NCBI GenBank assembly: GCA_029879725.1
Contig: JAOUPR010000034.1
Coordinates: 1 to 36,917, forward strand
Length of the DNA: 36,917 nt
Reading direction: 5' to 3'
DNA from: Gemmatimonadota bacterium
GTDB taxonomy: Bacteria; Gemmatimonadota; Gemmatimonadetes; Longimicrobiales; Gaopeijiaceae
Both the position numbers and the translations under genes were made by a program. The notes under the pieces were generated by a model. That model was given only the letters and a program-made list of their open reading frames with translations, did not search any database and was not told the origin of the DNA. Shown piece by piece: positions 20,899 through 28,912 of this stretch (the stretch's first letter is position 1; each line of letters begins with the position of its first letter).

Positions 20899-21954
20899 AT
20901 GGAGGTCCGTGGGGACGTTGCGGTGGCGGTGAGGTGCGCGGCGCTGGCGGTGGTGGGCGCCACCCTCCTCTCGGCGCCCGCGTCCGCCCAGGCCCGCCGC
21001 TTCGAGGGCCCGTACACGGACGGCTCCACGCCGCCGCCGAGGTGGCTCAAGGGAAACACCCACGCCCACACCATGGAGAGCGACGGCGATTCCCCTCCCG
21101 AGGTGGTGGCGCGCTGGTACAAGGAGCACGGGTACGACTTCCTGGTCCTCTCCGACCACAACGTCTTCACGGATCCGGCCGCGCTGGCCCATCTGGTGGA
21201 CTCCACCTTCCTCCTCATCCCCGGGGAGGAGGTGACGTCCAGCTTCGAAAGCCGTCCGGTCCACGTGAACGGGCTCAACGTTCCGCACCTGGTGGAGGCG
21301 CGCACCGCGGAGAGCATGGTGGCCACCATCCAGGCCAACGTGGACGCCGTGCGCGAGGTGGAGGCGGTGCCCCACGTCAACCATCCCAACTTCGGGTGGT
21401 CCTTCGGCGTGGAGGAGCTCCGCCAGGTGCGCGGCGACCGTCTCCTCGAGATCCACAACGGGCATCCTCTGGTCCACAACGAGGGAGGGGGAGGGACTCC
21501 GGGGATGGAGGAGGCCTGGGACGCGCTCCTGACCTCGGGGAAACGCATCTACGGGATCGCCGTGGACGACGCGCACCACTTCCAGGGGGAGTTCTCCCGC
21601 GATCGGGCCAACCCGGGACGCGGGTGGGTGGGGGTGCGCTCCGACGCCCTGGAGGCCGGGTCCATCGTCGACGCGCTGGACGCAGGCCGTTTCTACGCCA
21701 GCACCGGGGTGGAGCTGGACGCCGTGGTGGTGGCGCCCACGCGCATCGAGGTCCACATCCGTCCCCGGGAGAGCTTCCGTTACACCACCACCTTCATCGG
21801 CGATTCCGGGCGGGTACTGGCGGTGACGGGGGAGAACCCCGCAGTCTACGAACCGGCTGGACCGCTGACGTACGTGCGGGCGAAGGTGGTGGATTCCATG
21901 GGATACGCCGCCTGGGTGCAGCCGGTGTTCGTGGAGGAGACGTCCGGCCGGTAG
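20899..21954 (+). CDS. Secreted CehA/McbA-like PHP-domain metallohydrolase
   Basis: A 351-residue exported protein with signal peptide (about 1-31, ending SAPASAQA). The PHP metal site appears as WLKGNTHAHTMESDGDSPPEVVARWY (HAH...D), YDFLVLSDHNVF (DH), LIPGEEVTS (E) and AVPHVNHPN (H), followed by AVDDAHHF (DxH). This arrangement is that of CehA/McbA proteins, named for carbaryl hydrolases, which cleave ester or phosphoester bonds. The residues after about 270 form a beta-rich tail. The start lies one base after the preceding stop, so the two genes are co-transcribed. The natural substrate is unknown; the pesticide link belongs to characterised relatives only. Confidence 0.87.
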   Translation: MEVRGDVAVAVRCAALAVVGATLLSAPASAQARRFEGPYTDGSTPPPRWLKGNTHAHTMESDGDSPPEVVARWYKEHGYDFLVLSDHNVFTDPAALAHLVDSTFLLIPGEEVTSSFESRPVHVNGLNVPHLVEARTAESMVATIQANVDAVREVEAVPHVNHPNFGWSFGVEELRQVRGDRLLEIHNGHPLVHNEGGGGTPGMEEAWDALLTSGKRIYGIAVDDAHHFQGEFSRDRANPGRGWVGVRSDALEAGSIVDALDAGRFYASTGVELDAVVVAPTRIEVHIRPRESFRYTTTFIGDSGRVLAVTGENPAVYEPAGPLTYVRAKVVDSMGYAAWVQPVFVEETSGR

Positions 21955-22008
21955 GCGGCCGCGATCCGGTCCTCCCGGTGTTTCCATCGTGGAAAGGGAG
22001 CGACCCCC

Positions 22009-23832
22009 ATGCCATCCGGGATCCACTCGAGCCGTGCGCGCCGGTCCGCCGCCGCACTGGTCTTCCTGGCGTCGTGCCAGCCGTGCGCCGTGGGCGCCCA
22101 GACGAGGGCCGGTGAGCTCGCGGAGGCCGTGAAGGCAGCGGTCACCGCGGGGGCACTGGATCGCCACTCCCTGGAGATCACCCGCCACGAGCGCCCCTCC
22201 GGGAGCCCCGGGGAGAACGCCGCCGTCGACTACGTGGTGTCGGTGCTCACGGCCGCCGGGGTTCCGGTGGACGTCCACGAGTTCATGGCCTACACCAGCA
22301 ACCCCGTCTCCGCGTCCGTGACCGTGCCGGGGACGGACTTCGCCCCCGCGGCCATCACCCTGGCCTTCTCCGGCGCCACCGCGGGGGTGGAGGCGGCGCT
22401 GGTGGACGTGGGCACCCTGGACGACCTCCCCGGACTGGAGGTGGGAACGGACGAGCGTCTGGATCCTCTCCCCGCCGCCGGGCTCGAGCACGTCCGGGGA
22501 AGGGTGGCGCTGGTCACCGGACAGCCGCGCAACGTCCCCACCACGGTGCTGGAGTCGCTGGGCGCCGCGGCGGTGATCTTCGTGAACCCGGAGGAGCGTC
22601 TCAACGACCTCATCGTGACGTCCACCTGGGGGACGCCCTCGCTACGCAGCGGGCACCGCCTCCCCACCCTTCCGGTGGCGCAGATCCGCAGGAGCGACGG
22701 GGACCGCCTGCGCGCCATGCTGCGGGACGGCCCCGTGACGGTGCGCGTGACCACCGAGGTGGACACGGGGTGGAAGCCCCTTCGCCTGGCCGTGGCGCGG
22801 GTGGAGCCCGAGGGCTCCGCCGGGGCGCCGTACGCCCTCCTGGGCGGCCACATCGACGCGTGGTACCACGGGGGGACGGACGAGGGGGCTTCCAACGCCG
22901 CCATGCTGGAGCTCGCCCTGGCCTTCCACGCCCACCGCGATCTCATGCGGCGGGGCCTGGTGGTGGCGTGGTGGCCGGGGCACAGCAATGCGCGCTACGC
23001 CGGGTCCACCTGGTTCGCCGACCACTACTTCGAGGAGCTGCGCCAGCGCGGCGTGGCGTACGTGAACGTGGACGGGATCGGGCAGTCGGGCGCCCGCCGC
23101 TTCGGGGCGGTCACGTCCCCCGGGCTGGCCGGGTTGGCCCGCACCGTGATCGCCGCGGGGGCGGGGATCGAGGTCGAGGCGGGGCGCCCCGGGCGCAACT
23201 CGGATCAGTCCTTCAACGGCGTCGGGCTCCCCCTTCTCCAGATCAACCACTCCCGTCTCGCCGAGGACGGCGGGTACTGGTGGTGGCACACCCCCGACGA
23301 CACGTACGACAAGATCGACGTGGACGTCCTGAAGGTGGACACGGATCTCTACGCCGACGCCCTGGGGGAGCTGGTGGGAGCCGAGGTCCTCCCCGTGGAC
23401 CTGGTGGCCGAGGCGGAGGCGATGATCCAGGCGTTGCGTTGGAGGGAGTCCCTGTCGGGCGGTGCCCTCGACCTCTCGGAGGCGGTGGCCGAGGCGGAGC
23501 GCTTGGCCTCCGCGGCGCGGCGCGTGGAGGCCGCGCGTGGCCGGGGCGCCGGGTGGGCCGAGGCGGACCGGATGCTCCTGCGGGCGCTGCGCCCCATCCA
23601 CCGGGTGATGTTCGTTCCCGGATCGAACCACCACCCCGACCCGGGGATCCACGGCCGCCCCCTCCCGGGCCTGGAGCCCGTCTCCATCCTGACGGACGAG
23701 GACGCGGGATCGGACCGGTACGGATTCGCCATGGCCTCGCTGGTGAGGGAGCGGAACCGTATCCTGGAGGCCGTGCGGGAGGCCACGGTGGAGGTGTCCC
23801 GCCTACTTCAGCTTCTGGAGATGGCTTCATGA
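22009..23832 (+). CDS. Secreted PA-domain M28-family protein with altered catalytic motif
   Basis: A 607-residue exported protein with signal peptide (about 1-31, ending AVGAQT). A PA (protease-associated) domain occupies about 90-235, and an M28 peptidase fold about 255-460. Zinc motifs: LLGGHIDAWYHGGTDEGASN (H281, D283 and D291) and WWHTPDDTYDKID near the end of the fold. Where active M28 enzymes have a Glu-Glu pair before the GxxGS turn, this one reads WWPGHSNARYAGSTW (H325, S326), so the general-base Glu is missing from its usual place. The remaining helical C-terminus (460-607) resembles the dimerisation region of glutamate carboxypeptidase/transferrin receptor types. It may still be active by another arrangement or act as a binding protein. 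Its stop overlaps the PQQ dehydrogenase start. Confidence 0.86.
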   Translation: MPSGIHSSRARRSAAALVFLASCQPCAVGAQTRAGELAEAVKAAVTAGALDRHSLEITRHERPSGSPGENAAVDYVVSVLTAAGVPVDVHEFMAYTSNPVSASVTVPGTDFAPAAITLAFSGATAGVEAALVDVGTLDDLPGLEVGTDERLDPLPAAGLEHVRGRVALVTGQPRNVPTTVLESLGAAAVIFVNPEERLNDLIVTSTWGTPSLRSGHRLPTLPVAQIRRSDGDRLRAMLRDGPVTVRVTTEVDTGWKPLRLAVARVEPEGSAGAPYALLGGHIDAWYHGGTDEGASNAAMLELALAFHAHRDLMRRGLVVAWWPGHSNARYAGSTWFADHYFEELRQRGVAYVNVDGIGQSGARRFGAVTSPGLAGLARTVIAAGAGIEVEAGRPGRNSDQSFNGVGLPLLQINHSRLAEDGGYWWWHTPDDTYDKIDVDVLKVDTDLYADALGELVGAEVLPVDLVAEAEAMIQALRWRESLSGGALDLSEAVAEAERLASAARRVEAARGRGAGWAEADRMLLRALRPIHRVMFVPGSNHHPDPGIHGRPLPGLEPVSILTDEDAGSDRYGFAMASLVRERNRILEAVREATVEVSRLLQLLEMAS

Positions 23833-25808
23833 ACCCGTCGTCCTGGTGGGGAGAAAGGGTGGTGGCTCCGGTGCCGGCCATGGCCCGGGCCGCGCTGCTG
23901 GCCGCCGTGATCGCCGCCGGGTGCGGCCCCTCGGGCGCGCCGGGAGACGGCGCCCGCCCCGGAGAGTGGCCCACGTACGGCGGGGCTCCGGACGGGACGA
24001 AGCACTCGGCCCTCGCCTCCATCGACCGCGGCAACGTGTCCGGGCTGGAGGTGGCCTGGACGTGGGCCACAGGAGACGTCCCCGTCTCCGGGCCGGTGCG
24101 CCCGATCCCGGGGCAGGAGGTTCGTGCCGGGAACTTCGAGACCACCCCCCTCGTTCTCGGCGATACCATGTACCTCTCCACCCCCTTCAACCGGGTGGTG
24201 GCGCTGAACGCGGCCACCGGCGAGGAATACTGGTCGTACGATCCCGGGACGGCGCAGTGGGGGCGCCCGCCCAACGGCACCGGGCTCGTGCATCGCGGCG
24301 TGGCGGTATGGAACGGTCCCCGGGGACGGAGGATCTTCCTGAACACGCGTTGGCGGCTCATCGCCCTGGACGCCGCCACCGGGATTCCCGTGGAGGAGTT
24401 CGGCCACCGCGGCGAGATCGACCTCACCGAGCATCTTCTCTGGCCCACCAACCGTCTCCACTACACCCAGACGTCTCCGCCCCTGGTGTTCGAGGACCTG
24501 GTCATCGTGGGGAACGGCGTGTGGGACGGCTTCGTGTATCCGCAGGATCCGCCGGGGAACATCCAGGCCTTCGACGTCCGCACGGGCGAGATCGTCTGGA
24601 ACTTCAACCCCATCCCCCAGACGGGGGAGTTCGGGAACGAGACGTGGGAGGACGGCTCCGAGCGCGTGACCGGGCACACCAATGCGTGGGCGCCCATGGT
24701 GGCGGACCACCGACGCGGGCTCCTCTACGTCCCCATGGGGACGCCCAGCAACGACTACTACGGCGGGGACCGGAAGGGGGACAACCTCTTCGCCGAGACG
24801 CTCCTCTGTCTCGACGCCCGCACCGGCGAGCGGGTATGGCACTTCCAGACCGTGCGCCACGGGCTCTGGGACTACGACCTTCCCGGCGGTCCGGTGCTGT
24901 ACACGGCGGAGGTGGACGGACGGTCCGTGGACGCGGTGGCGGTGGCCGGGAAGACGGGGTTCGTCTATGCGTTCGACCGCGTCACGGGAGAGCCCGTCTG
25001 GCCCATGGAGGACGCTCCGGTCCCGCCCAGCGACGTTCCCGGAGAGCGTGCCTCTCCCACGCAGCCCATCCCCACGCGGCCCGCGCCCTTCGCGCGTCAG
25101 GGGTTCACCGAAGAGGACCTGGTCTCCCTCACGCCCGAGCTGAATCGGAAGGCGCGGGAGCTCACCCGCGGATTGCGCTTCGGCCCCCTCTACACGCCGC
25201 CGTCCATGGAGGGGACGCTGGGCCTCCCCGGGATCATCGGCGGAGGGAACTGGGGCGGAGCGGCGGTGGATCCGGCCACGGCGTACCTCTACGTGAAGTC
25301 CACGGAGAGTCCGGCGCTCTTCAAGCTCGCCGAAGCGGATACGAGCCGCGTGGTGGCGAAATGGGACATCGACCGCGCCGCCCGGGGACTCACCCGCGTG
25401 GACGGGATCCCCATCATCGATCCCCCCTACGGGACGGTCACCGCCATCGACATGAACACCGGGGACATCGTCTGGCAGGAGGTGGTGGGCGACGACCCCG
25501 GCGTGCGCGGCAACCCGGCGCTGGCGGGGGTGGAGCTCCCCGAGCGGCTGGGGGTGGCGGGCGCCCCCGGCCCCATGGTGACGGCGGGGGGGCTGGTCTT
25601 CGTCACGGGGGGTGGGGACGTCCTCTACGCCTTCGACGCGGCCACCGGTGCCGTCCTCTGGGAGGGAGCGCTCCCGGGCCGGGGGTATGCCAACCCCATG
25701 ACGTACGCCACCCGTGACGGCCGCCAGTTCGTGGCCATCGCCACGGGGGGCGGGACCGACGGCGGAACGCTGGTGGTCTTCTCTCTCTCCGAGGAGCAAA
25801 CCCCATGA
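23829..25808 (+). CDS. PQQ-dependent dehydrogenase (quinoprotein glucose/quinate dehydrogenase-like), lipoprotein
   Basis: A 659-residue eight-bladed propeller enzyme. The signal peptide ends in AAVIAAGC, a lipobox with C32, so it is probably anchored to a membrane on the outside. Propeller strands repeat as VVALNAATGEEYWSYDPG, IQAFDVRTGEIVWNFNPI, LLCLDARTGERVWHFQTV and LYAFDAATGAVLWEGALPG. The m-GDH-like core GHTNAWAPMVADHRRGLLYVPMGTPSNDYYGG and VRHGLWDYDLPGGPVL identifies the glucose/quinate/shikimate dehydrogenase branch; the usual VHHDLWDYDL reads VRHGLWDYDL. There is no N-terminal membrane helix bundle and no cytochrome domain. It oxidises an alcohol or sugar using PQQ. No pqq synthesis genes are visible in this window. 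It overlaps the next gene by ATGA. Confidence 0.92.
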   Translation: MNPSSWWGERVVAPVPAMARAALLAAVIAAGCGPSGAPGDGARPGEWPTYGGAPDGTKHSALASIDRGNVSGLEVAWTWATGDVPVSGPVRPIPGQEVRAGNFETTPLVLGDTMYLSTPFNRVVALNAATGEEYWSYDPGTAQWGRPPNGTGLVHRGVAVWNGPRGRRIFLNTRWRLIALDAATGIPVEEFGHRGEIDLTEHLLWPTNRLHYTQTSPPLVFEDLVIVGNGVWDGFVYPQDPPGNIQAFDVRTGEIVWNFNPIPQTGEFGNETWEDGSERVTGHTNAWAPMVADHRRGLLYVPMGTPSNDYYGGDRKGDNLFAETLLCLDARTGERVWHFQTVRHGLWDYDLPGGPVLYTAEVDGRSVDAVAVAGKTGFVYAFDRVTGEPVWPMEDAPVPPSDVPGERASPTQPIPTRPAPFARQGFTEEDLVSLTPELNRKARELTRGLRFGPLYTPPSMEGTLGLPGIIGGGNWGGAAVDPATAYLYVKSTESPALFKLAEADTSRVVAKWDIDRAARGLTRVDGIPIIDPPYGTVTAIDMNTGDIVWQEVVGDDPGVRGNPALAGVELPERLGVAGAPGPMVTAGGLVFVTGGGDVLYAFDAATGAVLWEGALPGRGYANPMTYATRDGRQFVAIATGGGTDGGTLVVFSLSEEQTP

Positions 25809-26386
25809 CCCACGATCGCAGGAGCTTCCTCAAGCGCTCCGGCGCGGCGGCCACGGTGGCGGCGCTGGGTGGGTGTGGGCCGGACGCGGCCGGCGAAACC
25901 GAGGGAGTCGCGCGGGCGCTGGACGCCGATGTCCTGGGCGCGGTGGCCGAGATCGTCCTTCCGTCGGAGTTGGGTGCGGAGGGGCGCGTGGTCGCGGTGA
26001 CCGCCTTCGCCGAGTGGTGCGCGGCCTACGAGCCCGTGTTCGAGGTGAACCACGGGTACGGGACCTCGGAGATCCGCTACGGGCCGCCGGACCCCGTGCC
26101 CGGGTGGCGGGCGCAACTCCAGGCGCTGGACGTGGAGGCGCGCAAGCGCCACGACGCCGGCTTCGCCGAACTGGACCGGGAGCGGCGGGAGGCGCTGCTT
26201 CGAGCCCACCTGGCCGGAGCGCCGGAGGGGATGTCCGACCCGGTGCGCGCCGAACACGTGGCGTCGGCGCTCATGGCCCACTGGTTCCGCTCTCCCGAGG
26301 CGGTGGACCGCTGCTACGGGGTGCGCATCTCTCCCGTGACCTGTCGCGGCATCGAATCGCTCCCCCGCATTCCGGAGGCCCTCTGA
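25805..26386 (+). CDS. Gluconate 2-dehydrogenase subunit 3-like protein (Tat-exported)
   Basis: A 193-residue protein with a twin-arginine signal, MTHDRRSFLKRSGAAATVAALGGCG (R5 R6, SFLK). The LGGC at C24 could also make it a Tat lipoprotein. The mature part includes AEIVLPSELGAEG, typical of the small subunit of flavoprotein gluconate/glucose dehydrogenases, which helps export and assemble the GMC subunit. Cytoplasmic GMC subunits without their own signal ride out with this subunit, and the next gene encodes just such a protein. Both flanking junctions overlap (ATGA before, TGATG after), pointing to fixed stoichiometry with its neighbours. Confidence 0.83.
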   Translation: MTHDRRSFLKRSGAAATVAALGGCGPDAAGETEGVARALDADVLGAVAEIVLPSELGAEGRVVAVTAFAEWCAAYEPVFEVNHGYGTSEIRYGPPDPVPGWRAQLQALDVEARKRHDAGFAELDRERREALLRAHLAGAPEGMSDPVRAEHVASALMAHWFRSPEAVDRCYGVRISPVTCRGIESLPRIPEAL

Positions 26387-28011
26387 TGGCCAGGATCGTG
26401 GAAACCGACGTGCTCATCATCGGGGGCGGGATCACCGCGGCCATGGTGGCGGAGAAGCTCACCGAGGAGCGCGAAGCCGACGTGGTGGTCCTCGAGGCCG
26501 GGCGGCACTCCACCCCCTTCGAGGACCGTTTCGACCGCCGCCGTCGCTACATGGACTACGGGGAGAATCCCTGGGTGGAGGACCATATCCACGACCAGTC
26601 GGCGGAGGGGATCATGTCCCGCTCCATGGCCGTGGGCGGGCAGGCGCTGCACTGGGGTGGGGCCACGCCCCGGTTCTCTCCCGAGGACTTCCGGCTGCAG
26701 GCCATGTTCGGAGTCCACCAGGACTGGCCCATCGACTACGACACCCTCGACCCGTACTACCAGGAAGCCGAGGAGCGGATGGGGGTGGCCGGGGTGCAGG
26801 GGCCCGCGCCGCTGGATCCCCGCGGCGCGCCGTACCCCATGCCCGCCATGCCCCTCACCTGGACGCTGGAGCGTCTGCGGGAGTGGGTGGAGAAGGTGGG
26901 GATCCCGGCCTGGGCGAATCCCATGGCGAAGAACACGGTCCCCTGGCGGGGACGGAACGTCTGCCAGCGCTGCGACACCTGCAACATCTGCCCCACCGGA
27001 GCGAAGTACACGCCCGAGTTCACCCTGGCACGCCTTGCCGCGGAGGGGCGCGTGCGCCTCGAGACCCGCACCCTGGTCCGGCGCCTGGAGCTGGAGGAGG
27101 GGACCGACCGGATCCACGCGGCGGTGGCCCGCGGCTACGACGCGCCCGACGAGGACGTGGTCTATCGCGCCCGGACGTTCGTCCTGGCCGGGGGGTACAC
27201 CTGGAGCCCCCATCTCCTCCTCCTCTCCGCCACGGACCGATATCCCGATGGGCTCGCCAACTCCTCGGGGACGGTCGGGCGGTACATGACCGGGCACCGG
27301 AACGTGCAGGCGTACGTGGAACTCCCCATGAGACTCCTTCCCGGGATGTACTACGGGCACAGCCTTCTCTCCAAGCGGTTCCAGCGGCCCACGGTGGAGG
27401 GTGGCCCCGGGCTGTCGAGAGGGCGGTACGTGCGGCACGACTTCCGCGTGTGGGAGTCCACGGTGGCACGGGGTCCACGGGCTCGGGACGACGGGGGCGC
27501 CCTCCTCCTGGGAGATGCCGCCATGGAGGACTGGCGCGCACGCACGGCCACCGGGACCACCCGGCTGCGGGCGTACTACGACGTCATCCCCGACCGGGAC
27601 AGCCGGCTCGTGCTGGACCCGCGGGCCACCAATCGGTTCGGAGATCCCCTGCCCAGGCTGGAGTTTCGCGACGCGCCCGCCTCGCGGGAGTTGCGGGCCC
27701 ACACGGAGGAGCGCATCCGCGGGGTGTTCGACGAGGTCACCCGGGCCGGAGGCGGGCGCATCCTCCGCACCGCGGTGGACGACACCCAGGACCACCCCGG
27801 CGGCGGATGCCGCATGGGAGACGATCCGGGAGACAGCGTGGTGGATTCCTGGGGGCGTGCCCACGACCACGAGAACCTCTTCGTGGTGGGCGCGCCGACG
27901 CTGGTGTCCGGGGGATGCAACAACGGTACCCTCACCTTCTCGGCTCTCTCGCTCCGCTCGGCGGAGGAGATCGGGCGGGAGTATTCGGCGCGGCCGCCGG
28001 AGAGCGATTAA
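26386..28011 (+). CDS. GMC-family FAD oxidoreductase (gluconate/glucose dehydrogenase large subunit-like)
   Basis: A 541-residue flavoprotein. The N-terminal VLIIGGGITAAMVAEKL and VVVLEAGR form the FAD-binding Rossmann fold. SMAVGGQALHWGGATPRF is the second GMC block. DHPGGGCRMG holds the C-terminal active-site His region, and LFVVGAPTLVSGGCNNGTLTFSALSLRSAEEI closes the fold. NVCQRCDTCNICPTGAKY (C193, C196, C199, C202) matches the cysteine region that binds a [3Fe-4S] cluster in bacterial FAD-glucose dehydrogenases, here with evenly spaced cysteines. There is no signal peptide, so it probably exports with the Tat subunit upstream. The ATG shares one base with the preceding stop, and GGAGG lies 7 bases upstream. 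No cytochrome c subunit gene follows. Confidence 0.92.
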   Translation: MARIVETDVLIIGGGITAAMVAEKLTEEREADVVVLEAGRHSTPFEDRFDRRRRYMDYGENPWVEDHIHDQSAEGIMSRSMAVGGQALHWGGATPRFSPEDFRLQAMFGVHQDWPIDYDTLDPYYQEAEERMGVAGVQGPAPLDPRGAPYPMPAMPLTWTLERLREWVEKVGIPAWANPMAKNTVPWRGRNVCQRCDTCNICPTGAKYTPEFTLARLAAEGRVRLETRTLVRRLELEEGTDRIHAAVARGYDAPDEDVVYRARTFVLAGGYTWSPHLLLLSATDRYPDGLANSSGTVGRYMTGHRNVQAYVELPMRLLPGMYYGHSLLSKRFQRPTVEGGPGLSRGRYVRHDFRVWESTVARGPRARDDGGALLLGDAAMEDWRARTATGTTRLRAYYDVIPDRDSRLVLDPRATNRFGDPLPRLEFRDAPASRELRAHTEERIRGVFDEVTRAGGGRILRTAVDDTQDHPGGGCRMGDDPGDSVVDSWGRAHDHENLFVVGAPTLVSGGCNNGTLTFSALSLRSAEEIGREYSARPPESD

Positions 28012-28081
28012 CGTTCTCCACCCAGGCGCGTCTCATAGGCCGGAGAAGGGTGACCGACCCACAACGAGACGCAGGAGCACG

Positions 28082-28837
28082 ATGATGAAGACGATGAAAC
28101 GGTGGTTCATCCGGCCCGTGGCGGCGGGGATGGTCCTCCTGGGTGCGGCGGCGTGCGACGACGCCACGGGGCCGGGCGCCCTGGACGACGCGGTGTTGGC
28201 GGACATGGCGCTGATCGCCGCGGACGCCGTGATCGAAGACGTGGCCGTCATGGGGTTGTCCCTGGGCGCAGGACCGATGGCCGCCGCGGGAATGGAAGGG
28301 ATGTTCCAGAGCCACCGGGTCGTGACGTTCTACGACGCCGACGGGAACGAGATGAGCGCGTACGACCCGCTCCTCACGGATTACGTCCACTTCCTGCTGG
28401 ACATCGACCGCGAGGTCTCCCGTGACGGGTGGACGGCGACCATCTCCCGTTCCCGGGACATGATCGTCTCCGGGCTGCTGGGCGAGGAGGAGTTCCGGAC
28501 GTGGAACGGAACCGGTGAGGAGGACATCTCACGCAGCCGTCACCTGGAGGACGGAACGGTCCGCAACTACGACCTGAACGGCACCTTCACCAAGGAGGAC
28601 GTGGTGGTGCCCGCGCCCGGCGCCGAGTCGCGCTGGCCCGTGTCGGGAACCATCACCCGGCACCTGGAGGTGACCATCGACAACGGCGTCGACGAGCCCA
28701 GGGTGCGCGTCATCGACGTGGTCATCACCTTCAACGGGACGAGCGTCGTCACGGCGGTGGTGAACGGCGAGACCTTCGAGATCGATCTGGCCACCCTGGC
28801 CGGGCGGAATCCGGTGCGCCGTCACCACGGCGGTTGA
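28082..28837 (+). CDS. Hypothetical secreted lipoprotein
   Basis: A 251-residue protein I do not recognise. The signal peptide MMKTMKRWFIRPVAAGMVLLGAAACDDATGPG ends in a lipobox (GAAAC, C25), so it is a predicted outer-envelope lipoprotein. AGGAG lies 4 bases before the ATG at 28082 and 7 before the alternative ATG at 28085. The mature part has an Ala/Met-rich helical stretch (about 35-75) and then a beta-rich region with alternating Thr/Val strands (about 80-240: WTATISRSRDMIVSG, VSGTITRHLEVTI, IDVVITFNGTSVVTAVVNGETFEID). The family with ACDDxTGPxxLD openings recurs in related genomes in my recollection, without a function. It is a monocistronic unit ending at a terminator. Confidence 0.75.
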   Translation: MMKTMKRWFIRPVAAGMVLLGAAACDDATGPGALDDAVLADMALIAADAVIEDVAVMGLSLGAGPMAAAGMEGMFQSHRVVTFYDADGNEMSAYDPLLTDYVHFLLDIDREVSRDGWTATISRSRDMIVSGLLGEEEFRTWNGTGEEDISRSRHLEDGTVRNYDLNGTFTKEDVVVPAPGAESRWPVSGTITRHLEVTIDNGVDEPRVRVIDVVITFNGTSVVTAVVNGETFEIDLATLAGRNPVRRHHGG

Positions 28838-28883
28838 TCCAGGAGCGCGCACCCGTCGGACGGGCGGCGCGCCGAGGGGGCAG

Positions 28884-28912
28884 GGGGGTGACGGCCGGCG
28901 GCCGTCACCCCC
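28884..28912 (+). terminator. Rho-independent terminator, also holding the merR stop codon
   Basis: A 13-bp perfect stem (28884-28896 with 28900-28912, GGGGGTGACGGCC) with loop GGC, followed by TTT on the + strand. It ends the lipoprotein transcript. The right arm contains the TGA stop (28905-28907, read leftward) of the convergent MerR gene. Confidence 0.85.

Noticed and set aside
18189-21548. Leftward open frame of 1119 codons
   Set aside because: It is the complement of the M28 and CehA genes, rich in Arg, His, Gly and Pro, with no motif; the forward frames carry clear catalytic residues.
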